Of a stretch of DNA of 64,000 nt, positions 1-8,774 are shown one piece after another (the stretch's first letter is position 1; each line of letters opens with the position of its first letter). The DNA is from Planctomycetota bacterium. Its GTDB lineage: Bacteria > Planctomycetota > J058. The stretch spans positions 62,001 to 126,000 of the forward strand of contig JAMLIC010000017.1 of the NCBI GenBank assembly GCA_023954375.1, written 5' to 3'. Made by a program: the position numbers and the translations under genes. The notes beneath the pieces are model-generated. The model ran no database searches and was not told where the DNA came from. It was given only the letters and a program-made list of their open reading frames with translations.

Positions 1-179
1 CCACCCTTCTCGCTCTTGACCGCGGGGGCGGGGAGCACGGGGGCGGCCACGGCCGCGTCCGCGCTACAGTCCTTCGAGGTCAGGAGGCACTGGCCCGTCG
101 CCAGGTAGTAGCCCTCCATCCCCAGCCAGCCGGCGGCCGCCACGGCCACGAGGGGGGTCAACACCATGCCCAGCTTCAT
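1..179 (-). CDS. Small secreted or membrane-anchored protein, 3' end outside window
   Basis: Start codon ATG at 179-177, preceded by a clear Shine-Dalgarno GGGAGG about 7 nt upstream; the frame stays open to the window edge. The visible 59 residues begin MKLGMVLTPLVAVAAAGWLG, a hydrophobic stretch suited to a signal peptide or single membrane anchor. An Ala/Pro/Val-rich segment with two Cys follows. No domain can be recognised and the C-terminus is missing. The RBS, start and hydrophobic N-terminus make it a likely real gene; function unknown. Confidence 0.55.
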   Translation of the reverse strand, partial: MKLGMVLTPLVAVAAAGWLGMEGYYLATGQCLLTSKDCSADAAVAAPVLPAPAVKSEKG

Positions 180-376
180 CAACGTCCTCCCGATCGGGTC
201 TGAAGCGCCGGTCGCCGCGCTCACCTGACGCGAGCACCCGCGCTGGGTTCAGGCAGCATAACACCGGCCCCCGCCAGCTTCATTCCCGTCTGCGATGAGG
301 GATGCGCTCGCGAGGGGGGCGCGATCGGAGCAAGTCAAGTTCTCAAGCTCTCTGCTCCCGCTCCCGCCCCCGCCCC

Positions 377-472
377 CGCTCCCGCCCCCCCCCGCTCCCG
401 CCCCCCCCCGCTCCCGCCCCCCCCCGCTCCCGCCCCCCCCCGCTCCCGCCCCCCCCCGCTTCCGCCCCCGAG
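377..472. repeat. 16-bp C-rich tandem repeat
   Basis: About six copies of a 16-bp unit (CGCTCCC followed by GCCCCCCCC), with unit starts near 377, 393, 409, 425, 441 and 457. It is intergenic and abuts the dispersed repeat at 470. Open frames through it are low-complexity Pro/Arg or Gly/Ala artefacts. The strand is extremely asymmetric (C on +, G on -). Confidence 0.85.
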
Positions 473-653
473 CACACCACCCCGGGTGTTCGCAGCCGGA
501 GCGTCAGGCGAGGCCGAGGAGGGCGAGGCGATGCGGCGCGAAGGCGAGTGAAGGCGGCCTCCTGGCCGCCGAGCGAGCCTGAGCGGTCGGGGGGGGGGCC
601 AAGCGCGACACCCCACGCACCGCAGCGCCCGCCATCCTCGGCCGCAGCCGCGA
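470..653. repeat. Dispersed structured intergenic repeat, copy A
   Basis: A roughly 180-bp segment closely matching 60837-61017 in the same orientation. The best shared blocks are the GAGGCCGAGGAGGGCGAGGC core, the hairpin GGCGGCCTCCTGGCCGCC and the last 30 bp ending GCCGCAGCCGCGATC. It ends exactly at the stop codon of the leftward gene at 654-983, as copy B does for its leftward gene. The third hairpin of copy B is degenerate here (a G-run). It probably acts as a 3' UTR or terminator-like mobile repeat. Confidence 0.75.
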
Positions 654-983
654 TCACACAGGCCCGCGGTGGGCGCGGTTCGCGTCGTCGCTCAGCTCCT
701 TCACCAGGACCACGGCCGCGACCACCCCCACGAGGAGCAGGAGCGCCCCGGCCCCGCACAGGACGACGGCCCGCTCGAGCGTCCCCAGGAGCGGCGCGGC
801 GTCCTCGGCCCGCGTGAGCGGGGCGGTCGCCGCGCGCGCGTAAGCGCCCACGCCCAGGAAGGCCAGCACGGCGCCGCCCAGGCCGCCCACGGCCGCGACG
901 ACGCCCAGGCAGGCGAACCCCGCCAGGCCCACGCGGTCGCGGGCGGTCACCTGAGGCCGGGGCTCGGGGGTGGGGTCGGTCAC
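654..983 (-). CDS. Small two-TM membrane protein
   Basis: 109 residues. A Pro-rich cytoplasmic start (MTDPTPEPRPQ) leads to two hydrophobic segments at about residues 18-47 and 72-94, joined by an Ala-rich loop, with a short charged tail. No enzymatic motif is visible and no family is recognised. It is transcribed away from the kinase gene beginning at 1051, so the two share a roughly 65-bp divergent promoter region. The stop abuts the structured repeat at 470-653. Confidence 0.6.
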   Translation of the reverse strand: MTDPTPEPRPQVTARDRVGLAGFACLGVVAAVGGLGGAVLAFLGVGAYARAATAPLTRAEDAAPLLGTLERAVVLCGAGALLLLVGVVAAVVLVKELSDDANRAHRGPV

Positions 984-1050
984 GGGGGCAGGGCCGGGGC
1001 GCCGATGCTACCCTGGGGCGCTCGTCTTACGAGCGGAGCGGGGCCGGACC

Positions 1051-4000
1051 ATGCTCGTCGACCTCGACGAGGTGTTCTGTCGGTACGCCCTCGAGCACGG
1101 CTTCGTGACGAAGGACGAGCTCGAGGGGTGCCGCGCCATCCAGCAGGAGGAGGCGCGGGCGGGCCGCCGCTACTACCTCGGCCAGGTGCTCATCCGGCAG
1201 CGCGTCCTCACCTGCGAGGAGTTCCTCGAGATCGAGAACGCGCTCGACCAGAAGCTCTACGAGTGCGCGACCTGCAAGACGCGCTACGCGCGCAAGGACG
1301 TCGCGCAGGGCCCCGTCCGCTGCAAGGGCTGCGGGCAGGAGGTCGGGGTCGACGGCCGCGGGCGGCTCTCCATGGCCGAGATCCTCGCCAGCCGCGACCC
1401 GCGCGACCTGACGATCTCGCTCGTGTCGGGCGCCGGCGCCCCGGCCCGCGCCCCCGCCCCCACCCACGGCGCCGACCCGCTGGCGACGCGCACGTCCGAC
1501 CGCCGGCGCAGCCACCCCCGCACGTCCGACCGGCGCGCCGAGCAGCGGCCCGGCCCCTCGCAGCGCCGGCAGCGGCTCAACCGCAAGGCGCTCGAGGTCG
1601 ACCCGAGCGACCTCGAGGGGCTCGAGCGCTACGAGATCCTCGAGGAGCTCGGGCGCGGCGGCATGGGCGTCGTCTTCAAGGCTCGCCAGATCGACATCGA
1701 CCGCCACTGCGCGCTCAAGGTGATCAAGGCCGGCCCGCACGTCCCCGAGGTGCAGATCAACCGCTTCGTGCAGGAGGGCAAGAGCGCGGCCCGCCTCGGC
1801 CACCCGAACATCGTCACCGTCTACGACTGCGGCCGCTTCCGCGACACCTTCTTCGTCGCCATGGAGCTCATCCCCGGGCGCGCGCTCTCGTCGCTCCTCC
1901 AGGAGAAGGAGCGCCTGCCGATCGACCAGGCCCTGTCGATCCTGCTCGACATCCTCGCGGCCGTGCAGTACGCCCACGAGCACGGCGTGATCCACCGCGA
2001 CCTCAAGCCCGGGAACATCCTCGTCGAGGACGACCGCGGGCGGGCGCGGCTCATCGACTTCGGCCTGGCCAAGGACCACGAGCAGAGCCTCGGCCTGACG
2101 CAGGAGGGGCAGATCCTCGGCTCGCCGTTCTACCTCTCGCCCGAGCAGACCCGCGGCAAGAGCAAGGACGTCGACGCCCGCTCGGACATCTTCGCCCTGG
2201 GCGTGATCCTCTACGAGATGCTCACCGGGCAGCGGCCGTTCACCGGCCGCGCCGCGGCGGAGGTCTACGGCAAGATCCTCCACTCGCGGCCGGTGCCCCC
2301 GACGGCGCTCGCGCCGGAGGTCGACCAGGAGCTGCAGGCGATCGTCCTCAAGGCCCTGGAGAAGGACCCGGCGCAGCGCTACCCGAGCGCGGAGGCGTTC
2401 GCCCAGGCGATCGAGCACCACCGGCGCGACCGGGCCACCAAGGGCAGCGGCTCGCGCCGCGGGCGCAACACGCCGCGCGGGCTCAAGGTCCCGCGCACGT
2501 CGACGCGCGTGCGCGCCGTCCCGACCGAGCGCGCCCCCGAGCCCCGGTCGACGGCGGGCGGGGCGTCGGCGCGGCACGCCGTGCTGGCGATCCTCGGCGC
2601 GGGCGTCGTCGCCGTCCTGGCGCTCGTGGCCGTGGCGCGGCCGCCGGCGCCGGCCGAGGACCCGCCCCAGGTGGTCGACGTCCGGCCGCCGCGGCCCGCC
2701 ACCGAGGACGACGGGCCGGACGAGCCGCCGCCCCCGTCGTTCGTCGAGACGCGCGGCCCGGCCGAGCGGGCCTTCAACGCCGCGATCGACTACCGCGACC
2801 GCAACCCCGACGACGTCGCCGGCGCCCTCGAGCGCCTGCGCGACGTGGCGGCGCGCGGCGGGACCTGGGGCGCCAGGGCCGCCGACGAGGCGCGCCGCCT
2901 CGAGGCGGTGGCCCGGGCGCAGGTGGCCGAGGTCACCTCGCAGGCGCGCGCGCGCGCCGAGGCGGGGCAGGTCGCGCAGGCGCTCCTCGGGCTCGAGGAG
3001 GCCCGCGGCCGCTTCGAGGGGGCGCGCGAGGCGGCCGAGGTCCTGCGCGAGGAGCACGCGCGGCTCCTCGACGCGGCGCGCGCGCGGGCGCGCGAGGTGG
3101 CGGCGGAGGTCGACGCGGCGCTGGCCACGGGCGACCTCGACGCCGCGCGCGCCGCCGTCCAGGGCTACCGCCTCGCCGGCGTCGACGAGGTCGACGGGCT
3201 CGTGCGGCAGGCGTTCCAGCGGCTCGAGCAGGCGCGCCGCGAGCGCGCCTCGAAGGCGGCCGAGGCCGAGCGCCGGGGACGCGAGGAGCTCGAGGCGGGC
3301 CTCCGCGCCCTCGACGACCTGGTCAAGCAGCGCCGCTACGCGGACGTGATCGAGCGCGTCGAGGCCCTCGCGCGCCACCCGGCGCTGGCCCGCGTCCGCG
3401 GGGCCGAGGCCACCCTCCGCCGCCGCGGCGACGAGGCGCGCGCGGCGCGCGCCGTGCTCGAGGGCGCGGGGCAGGGCGGCGCGAAGGCGCGCGGGCAGCC
3501 GTTCGAGCTCGACGGGCTCAAGGGGCGCGTCGAGCGGCTCGAGGGCGGGGTGCTCGCGCTCAAGCTCGCCTCGGGCGGGGTCCTCGAGCGGCGCGTGGCC
3601 GACCTCGACCCCGAGGTGGTCGCGCGCCTGCACGCCCTCGCCCACGGCGAGCCCCAGGACCACCGCGCGCGGGCCGTGTTCCTCCTCCTCGAGGGGCGCG
3701 ACGCCGCCGCGCTCGCCGCGTTCGAGGAGGCCCGCAAGGCCGGCGCCGACCTCGGCGCCTTCGAGGACGACGTGCGCCGCCTCGAGCGCGCTCGCGCCGG
3801 CGCGACGACGACCGACCGGCCGCCGGCCGCGGGCGGCGCGGAGGCCGTCAAGGACGACGCGGCCATGGTGACGATCCCCGCGGGGACGTTCCTCATGGGC
3901 GTCGACGCCAACCGGATCGAGGCGGACCGCGCCGACGAGATCCCCGGCCGCCGCGTCACGCTCAAGGCGTTCAAGATCGACCGCTACGAGGTCAGCAACC

Positions 4001-4698
4001 GCCAGTACGCCCAGTTCCTCGACTGGCTGAAGCGGAACGAGCGCAACCGCCACCGGCACTGCTCGCCGCTCGAGCCGCCCGACAAGGACCACACGCCGGA
4101 GTTCTGGACCGACCCGCGCCTGAGCGGCGAAGGGCAGCCGGTGGTCGGGGTCGACTGGTTCGACGCCTACGCCTACGCCGCCTGGGCGGGAAAGCGCCTG
4201 CCGACCGAGGCCGAGTGGGAGCGCGCTGCCCGCAGCGCCGACGGGCGCGGCTGGCCGTGGGGGACGACGTTCGACCCGGGGCGCTGCGTCTACGCCGAGT
4301 CGCTGTGGGGGCGCCCGATCGCCACGCGCGCCGACCTCGACCGCTTCGCCGAGTGGGTCCGCGGCGCCCCGCGGCTGACCCTCCCGGTCAACGCCCTGCC
4401 CGCCGGCCGCAGCCAGGACGAGCTCCACCACATGGCGGGCAACGTCGCCGAGTGGGTCGCCGACTGGTACGACGCCGAGTACTACCTGCGCGCGCGCAAT
4501 CAGGGCGACGACACCGACCCGAAGGGGCCGGCCAGCGGCGCGCAGCGCGTGGCGCGCGGCGGGAGCTGGGTCGACATCCGCCCGGTCGACCTGGCCTGCA
4601 CCGCGCGGGAGCCGGTGGAGCCCGGCACGCGCGGCGCGTGGCTGGGCTTCCGCTGCGCGCAGGACGTGGACGCCGCGCCCCCGCGCCGGCCGCGGTGA
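1051..4698 (+). CDS. Membrane Ser/Thr kinase fused to SUMF1/FGE-type domain
   Basis: 1215 residues. Order: helical N-terminal region with a CxxC...CxxC zinc ribbon (about 70-100); Hanks kinase domain from about 190 (GRGGMGVVFKAR, catalytic HRDLKPGN at about 315-322, DFGLAK); a TM segment near 508-530; a long Glu/Arg/Ala coiled coil; and a C-terminal formylglycine-generating-enzyme-like domain from about 939 (IPAGTFLMG, RLPTEAEWE, GNVAEWVADW, ARGGSW). The kinase should phosphorylate cytoplasmic targets. The FGE-like domain would be extracytoplasmic and could be a sensor or a peptide-modifying module. Start ATG 1051 is preferred over in-frame ATG 970, because 970 adds a low-complexity leader and lies in the divergent promoter region. 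The next kinase starts about 50 bp downstream, so the two are probably cotranscribed. Substrate unknown. Confidence 0.88.
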   Translation: MLVDLDEVFCRYALEHGFVTKDELEGCRAIQQEEARAGRRYYLGQVLIRQRVLTCEEFLEIENALDQKLYECATCKTRYARKDVAQGPVRCKGCGQEVGVDGRGRLSMAEILASRDPRDLTISLVSGAGAPARAPAPTHGADPLATRTSDRRRSHPRTSDRRAEQRPGPSQRRQRLNRKALEVDPSDLEGLERYEILEELGRGGMGVVFKARQIDIDRHCALKVIKAGPHVPEVQINRFVQEGKSAARLGHPNIVTVYDCGRFRDTFFVAMELIPGRALSSLLQEKERLPIDQALSILLDILAAVQYAHEHGVIHRDLKPGNILVEDDRGRARLIDFGLAKDHEQSLGLTQEGQILGSPFYLSPEQTRGKSKDVDARSDIFALGVILYEMLTGQRPFTGRAAAEVYGKILHSRPVPPTALAPEVDQELQAIVLKALEKDPAQRYPSAEAFAQAIEHHRRDRATKGSGSRRGRNTPRGLKVPRTSTRVRAVPTERAPEPRSTAGGASARHAVLAILGAGVVAVLALVAVARPPAPAEDPPQVVDVRPPRPATEDDGPDEPPPPSFVETRGPAERAFNAAIDYRDRNPDDVAGALERLRDVAARGGTWGARAADEARRLEAVARAQVAEVTSQARARAEAGQVAQALLGLEEARGRFEGAREAAEVLREEHARLLDAARARAREVAAEVDAALATGDLDAARAAVQGYRLAGVDEVDGLVRQAFQRLEQARRERASKAAEAERRGREELEAGLRALDDLVKQRRYADVIERVEALARHPALARVRGAEATLRRRGDEARAARAVLEGAGQGGAKARGQPFELDGLKGRVERLEGGVLALKLASGGVLERRVADLDPEVVARLHALAHGEPQDHRARAVFLLLEGRDAAALAAFEEARKAGADLGAFEDDVRRLERARAGATTTDRPPAAGGAEAVKDDAAMVTIPAGTFLMGVDANRIEADRADEIPGRRVTLKAFKIDRYEVSNRQYAQFLDWLKRNERNRHRHCSPLEPPDKDHTPEFWTDPRLSGEGQPVVGVDWFDAYAYAAWAGKRLPTEAEWERAARSADGRGWPWGTTFDPGRCVYAESLWGRPIATRADLDRFAEWVRGAPRLTLPVNALPAGRSQDELHHMAGNVAEWVADWYDAEYYLRARNQGDDTDPKGPASGAQRVARGGSWVDIRPVDLACTAREPVEPGTRGAWLGFRCAQDVDAAPPRRPR

Positions 4699-4749
4699 CG
4701 CCCACGCGTGCCCGCCGCCGGGCCGGTTGCTAACGTCGACGTGCCGCGG

Positions 4750-6429
4750 ATGGAGCCCACCACAGAGCCCACGACCCCCGCCAGCGCCGACACGGCGCGC
4801 CTGCCCCTCGGCGAGGTCCTCGTGCGCGAGGGGCTCGTGCCGCGCGAGGAGGTCGAGCGCGCCGTCGCGCTCCAGGCCGCCGAGGCGCGCCGCGGCGTGT
4901 TCCTGCGCCTGGGCGAGCTCCTCGTCGCGCGCGGCCTCCTCGACGAGGCCACGGTCGCGCGCGTGCTGGCCATGCAGGGGCGCACGATCCTCGTGTGCCC
5001 GAGCTGCCTCGCCCAGTTCAACGTCGTCGGCCACGAGGACGGGCGCACCTACCAGTGCAACCGCTGCGACGTGCGCCTCGAGCGGCCCGAGCAGCTCCGC
5101 CGCCTCTCGGTCGAGGACACCGTCGGCCCGTCGGAGGCGCGCGCGTCGGGCACCGGGGCGCTCCTCCTCGGCGAGGGGGCCCAGCGGCAGTTCGGGCCCT
5201 ACCGCGTCCTGGGCGAGATCTCGCGCGGCGGCATGGGGATCATCTACAAGGCGCGGCACGGCCAGCTCGACCGCATCGTGGCGATGAAGGTCATGAGCCG
5301 CTCCGACCGCCCGCAGGACGCCGAGCGCTTCCTGCACGAGGCGCGGGCCGTGGCGCGCCTCCGCCACCCCTACATCGTGGCGATCCACGACATCGGCCGC
5401 ATCGAGGGCGTCGACTACTTCACGATGGACTACATCGAGGGGCTGCCGCTCCACCGGGCGGTCACGGCCGAGGCGCTCACCGAGCGCGAGCTGGCCGAGC
5501 TCTTCGTGAAGCTGTGCGACGCCGTCGACTACGCGCACGGGCAGGGCGTCCTGCACCGCGACATCAAGCCGGCGAACATCATCCTCGACCGCAAGCGCGA
5601 CCCGGTCCTCCTCGACTTCGGGATCGCCGACGTCGACGCCGCGGCGGACGACGAGGGCCACATCGTCGGCAGCCCGGCCTACCTCCCCCCCGAGTACGTC
5701 AAGGGGACGGCGCCCTACGGCGTCGCGGGCGAGGTCTACGCGCTGGGCGCGAGCCTCTACACGGTCCTCGCCGGCCGCCCGCCGCACACGGGGATCGACA
5801 CCGTGCAGGTGCTCAAGCGGGCCGAGGTCGAGGACGTCGTCCCCGTGCGGCGGGTGCGGCGCACGGTCGACCGCGACCTGGCGACGATCGTCATGACCGC
5901 CCTGGCCCGCGACCCGGCGCAGCGCTACGCGACCGTGCGCGACCTGCGCAACGACCTGGCGCGCTGGCTCGAGGGCGAGGAGGTCACCGGCCGCCGCTCG
6001 CCGCTGGTGCGCCTGTGGCATCGCGTGCGCAGCCGCGTGGCGGCGGCGCTGGGCCTCCTCCTGGCGCTGCTCACGCTCGTGTCGTCGCTGACCTACTCGC
6101 TCCAGCTGCGGAACCTGCGCGAGGAGGACCAGCGGCGGATCGAGCAGCTGGACCGCGACCGCGATGCCATGAACCTGAGCCTCGACGCCATGCGCCGGAG
6201 CCTCGCGCAGGCGCGCCTGGAGGTCGCCCGCCTGCTCCTCGAGCAGCGCCGCCCGGCCGAGGCCGAGGTCCTGCTCACCGACCTGCTGCGGGTCGGCGTC
6301 GAGGGGGCGCTCGGCGGGCGCGTGCACCTCCTGCGGGCCGACGCGCGTGAGGTCCTGGGCGACGCCGACGGCGCGGCGGCCGACCGCCAGGCCGCCGCCG
6401 CGCTCGGGGTGACGGCCGCCCCGCGGTAG
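4750..6429 (+). CDS. Membrane Ser/Thr kinase with zinc-ribbon N-terminus
   Basis: 559 residues from ATG 4750; upstream GTG 4708 and 4741 are in-frame alternatives. The N-terminus has two short helical hairpins (LGEVLVREGLVPREEVERA; LGELLVARGLLDEATVARV), resembling the N-terminal domain of GspE/PilB-type ATPases, then a CPSC...CNRC zinc ribbon. A full kinase domain follows: GISRGGMG-type loop (written RGGMGIIYKAR), HRDIKPANI, DFGIAD and a PPEY activation-loop end. One TM segment lies near 425-445 and the C-terminus is coiled coil with a degenerate TPR-like hairpin. It shares its N-terminal architecture with the kinase just upstream, so the pair looks like an ancient duplication sensing related signals. 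No strong RBS is visible. Confidence 0.85.
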   Translation: MEPTTEPTTPASADTARLPLGEVLVREGLVPREEVERAVALQAAEARRGVFLRLGELLVARGLLDEATVARVLAMQGRTILVCPSCLAQFNVVGHEDGRTYQCNRCDVRLERPEQLRRLSVEDTVGPSEARASGTGALLLGEGAQRQFGPYRVLGEISRGGMGIIYKARHGQLDRIVAMKVMSRSDRPQDAERFLHEARAVARLRHPYIVAIHDIGRIEGVDYFTMDYIEGLPLHRAVTAEALTERELAELFVKLCDAVDYAHGQGVLHRDIKPANIILDRKRDPVLLDFGIADVDAAADDEGHIVGSPAYLPPEYVKGTAPYGVAGEVYALGASLYTVLAGRPPHTGIDTVQVLKRAEVEDVVPVRRVRRTVDRDLATIVMTALARDPAQRYATVRDLRNDLARWLEGEEVTGRRSPLVRLWHRVRSRVAAALGLLLALLTLVSSLTYSLQLRNLREEDQRRIEQLDRDRDAMNLSLDAMRRSLAQARLEVARLLLEQRRPAEAEVLLTDLLRVGVEGALGGRVHLLRADAREVLGDADGAAADRQAAAALGVTAAPR

Positions 6430-6460
6430 TGGGCGCAATGCCAAGGGGGTCAGCGCGCTC

Positions 6461-6488
6461 GCCATTAGCCATTAGCCATTAGCTGTTG
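6461..6488. repeat. Heptamer tandem array, left flank of IS91-like element
   Basis: Three copies of GCCATTA followed by the variant GCTGTTG, running directly into the left terminal repeat of the insertion element. Related arrays lie at 9119-9157 (same orientation) and 9231-9262 (inverted). The arrays are clearly poorer in GC than the surrounding DNA. Confidence 0.85.
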
Positions 6489-6507
6489 AACTAAGCCGCT
6501 GCGCGGC
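6485..6507 (+). repeat. Left terminal inverted repeat of IS91-like element
   Basis: 23 bp beginning GTTGAACTAAGCCGC; its reverse complement matches 9012-9034 with one mismatch (A/T in the TAAG/TATG position). It contains a GCCGC-TGC-GCGGC hairpin. The GAAC tetranucleotide at the outer end is reminiscent of the GAAC/CAAG site used by IS91-type transposases. Confidence 0.85.
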
Positions 6508-6564
6508 AGCTGGCGGGCTGGCCCACGAAGGCCTGTCGCGCAGCGCGGGGTGAGCGGAGACGCT

Positions 6565-6601
6565 CCTGCGACCCCGGGGGCGCTATCCCCGGGGCCGCAG
6601 G
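6565..6601 (+). terminator. Strong hairpin upstream of the recombinase gene
   Basis: The stem CCTGCG-A-CCCCGGGG pairs with CCCCGGGG-C-CGCAGG around a 7-nt loop (14 bp with one mismatch). It lies inside the element, about 80 bp before the recombinase start. It could block read-through from outside promoters or be an end-associated structure; there is no U-tract. Confidence 0.5.
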
Positions 6602-6680
6602 AGGTGGTCACTGACCGTAAGTGCGAGTCGGCCCCTGGGGTCCCGAGGAGATCCGCTCCCCGAGGCTCCAGGAGTGCCTC

Positions 6681-7547
6681 ATGCTTTCTGAGTCGACCCG
6701 CGCCCGCATGGTATCGGACCTCGAGCTCGCGAACTACTCGGCCAGGACAATCAAGGAGTACACGCGGTGCGCCGACACGTTCGTGGCGCATTACATGCGC
6801 GTTCCCGCTGAGTTGGGCGAGACGGAGGTCCGTTGCTTCCTGCTCCACCTGCACAAGATTCGCGGGGTGGGGCCCGAGAGCTTGAAGATGTTCGTGGCGG
6901 CGCTGAAGTTCCTCTACGCGCGGACGCTCCAGCGCCCCGAGGTCGTGGAGACGATTCCGTGGCCACGGGTGCCCAAGTCGCTCCCGGTCGTCCTCAGCGG
7001 CACCGAAGTGGAGCAGCTGCTCGCGGCCATCGAGTCGCTCCGCCATCGCGCGATCCTCTCGACGGCGTACGGCGGCGGCCTCCGGATCAGCGAGGCGTGC
7101 CGCCTCACGTGCGCGGACCTCGACAGCAAGCGCATGGTTCTCCGCGTCCGCGAGGGTAAGGGAAAGAAGGACCGCTACATCATGCTCAGCGAGCGGCTCC
7201 TGCTGCTCCTGCGCGAGTACTGGAAGGCGGCCAAGCCGGGGCGCGAGCGCCTCTTCCCCGGCGACGGCGCGGACGGGTTCGTGAGCTATGGCGCCGTCCG
7301 CCACGCGCTCCGGCGCGCGGTGGAGGCGTGCGGGCTCACGAAGCGGGTCACGCCCCACGTCCTGCGGCACTCCTTCGCCACGCATCTCCTTGAGTCAGGC
7401 GCGGACCTGCGCACCGTGCAGGCGGTCCTCGGCCATGCGTCGATCCGCACGACGGTGCGCTACACGCACGTCAGCACGCGCCACATCGCTGCGAGCAAGA
7501 GCCCGCTCGACCTGATCGGCACGGCAGCCGGCGGAGTCCTCGGGTAG
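6681..7547 (+). CDS. Tyrosine recombinase (integrase) of the IS91-like element
   Basis: 288 residues from ATG 6681, chosen because AGGAG sits 6 nt upstream; in-frame upstream codons lack this. The N-terminal SAM-like core-binding domain occupies about 1-90 and the catalytic domain the rest. Catalytic residues are visible: R135 (GGGLRISEA), K in REGKGKKDR, H226-x-x-R229 (HVLRHSF), H252 (LGHASI) and nucleophile Y261 (VRYTHVS). The full set suggests an active XerC/D-like strand-exchange enzyme. It precedes the transposase by 6 bp and is probably cotranscribed. Its role in IS91-type movement is not well defined; resolution or integration of the circular intermediate is plausible. Confidence 0.92.
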   Translation: MLSESTRARMVSDLELANYSARTIKEYTRCADTFVAHYMRVPAELGETEVRCFLLHLHKIRGVGPESLKMFVAALKFLYARTLQRPEVVETIPWPRVPKSLPVVLSGTEVEQLLAAIESLRHRAILSTAYGGGLRISEACRLTCADLDSKRMVLRVREGKGKKDRYIMLSERLLLLLREYWKAAKPGRERLFPGDGADGFVSYGAVRHALRRAVEACGLTKRVTPHVLRHSFATHLLESGADLRTVQAVLGHASIRTTVRYTHVSTRHIAASKSPLDLIGTAAGGVLG

Positions 7548-7553
7548 CGCTCG

Positions 7554-8774
7554 GTGCAGCGCGACGCGCGCTGCACCCTCGAGCTCGAACGGCAACGCCC
7601 TCGCTTCGAGGTGGCGGACGTGTTCCGCGCCTTCGGCGAGGCGTACCGCTCTCGCTACGTACCCACGTTCGGCCAGCAGCGCGCGTTCGACGCCATCGTG
7701 GCGTGCCGCACGGCGGCCAAGGGCGGGCACCTCGATGTCTGCGACCACTGCGGACACGAGGTGCCCGCCTACAACTCGTGCCTGGACCGGCACTGCATGA
7801 AGTGCCAGAGCCTCCGGCAGGCGAAGTGGGTCCTCGAGCGCATGCGGCGCGTCCTGCCGGTCCCCTACTTCCACGTCGTCTTCACCCTACCGAGCGAGCT
7901 CCAGCAGCTCGCGCGGCGCAACCAGCGGGTCTTCTACAAGCTCCTCTTCGACACGGCCTCGCGCACGCTCCTCGACCTCGCCGCCGATCCGAAGTGGCTC
8001 GGCGCCACGCCCGGCATCACCGCCGTGCTCCACACCTGGCGGCGCGACCTCGGCTACCACCCCCACGCCCACTGCATCGTGACCGGCGGCGGCCTCTCGC
8101 CGGACGGCTCGCGCTGGGTGAGCGCGGGCGGCCGCAGCCGGTTCCTCTTCCCCGTGAAGGTGCTCTCCGCGCTCTTCCGGGGCAAGTTCCTCGCCAGGCT
8201 CACGCAGCTCGTCGACGACGGCCAGCTCGACCTCGGCGACGACGTCGAGGTCGAGCGCCACGCCTTCGCCGAGCTCAAGGACCGCCTCCATCGCAAGAAG
8301 TGGGTCGTCTACGCCAAGCGCCCCTTCGCCGGCCCCAAGCAGGTCTTCCGCTACCTCGGCCTCTACACCCACCGCGTGGGCATGTCCAACCACCGCCTGC
8401 TCGAAATGGACGCCGAGGACGTCACCTTCAGCACCAAGAACGGCGAGACGGCGACGATCTCCGGCGTCGAGTTCATCCGCCGCTTCCTCCAGCACATCCT
8501 GCCGGCCCGCTTCGTGAAGATCCGGCACTACGGGGTGCACGCCCCGAGCAACGTCAACACCAAGCTCGAACAGGCTCGCGCCGTCCTCGCAGCCGAGGGC
8601 GAGACGACCAACCCCGAACCCGTGCCCTCGACGGTGCGCGAGCTCCTCGAGCGCCTCACCGGCACCGACCCGCGTCGCTGTCCCGCGTGCAAGGTGGGCT
8701 TCCTGCGCCGCTTCGCCATCAACGCCGCCACCGGCGAGATCGCGTCGGCGCCCCTTCCGGAGCCGGACACGTGA
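7554..8774 (+). CDS. IS91-family HUH transposase
   Basis: 406 residues from GTG 7554. An N-terminal zinc-binding region (C63-D-H-C66 ... C76 ... C81-M-K-C84) precedes the rolling-circle nuclease core. The HUH-type metal motif is YHPHAHCIV (H169, H171, H173). The tyrosine motif YLGLYTHRV contributes Y267 and Y271 in the Y-x3-Y spacing of IS91 enzymes, followed by the family signature SNHRL. A second CPAC-type pair near the C-terminus may bind zinc. Length and motifs are complete. The enzyme would nick one strand at the element end and drive rolling-circle transposition. Confidence 0.93.
   Translation: MQRDARCTLELERQRPRFEVADVFRAFGEAYRSRYVPTFGQQRAFDAIVACRTAAKGGHLDVCDHCGHEVPAYNSCLDRHCMKCQSLRQAKWVLERMRRVLPVPYFHVVFTLPSELQQLARRNQRVFYKLLFDTASRTLLDLAADPKWLGATPGITAVLHTWRRDLGYHPHAHCIVTGGGLSPDGSRWVSAGGRSRFLFPVKVLSALFRGKFLARLTQLVDDGQLDLGDDVEVERHAFAELKDRLHRKKWVVYAKRPFAGPKQVFRYLGLYTHRVGMSNHRLLEMDAEDVTFSTKNGETATISGVEFIRRFLQHILPARFVKIRHYGVHAPSNVNTKLEQARAVLAAEGETTNPEPVPSTVRELLERLTGTDPRRCPACKVGFLRRFAINAATGEIASAPLPEPDT

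Noticed and set aside
295..817. Several overlapping frames through the C-rich repeat
   Set aside because: Pure low-complexity Pro/Arg or Gly/Ala sequence created by the 16-bp tandem repeat.
669..4733. Very long +-strand frame of 1354 codons overlapping the first kinase
   Set aside because: Arg/Pro/Gly-rich composition typical of shifted frames in GC-rich DNA; the kinase frame carries all family motifs.
1027..6465. 1812-codon leftward open frame across both kinases
   Set aside because: An antisense shadow of the kinase genes, His/Val/Ala/Arg-rich, with no domains.
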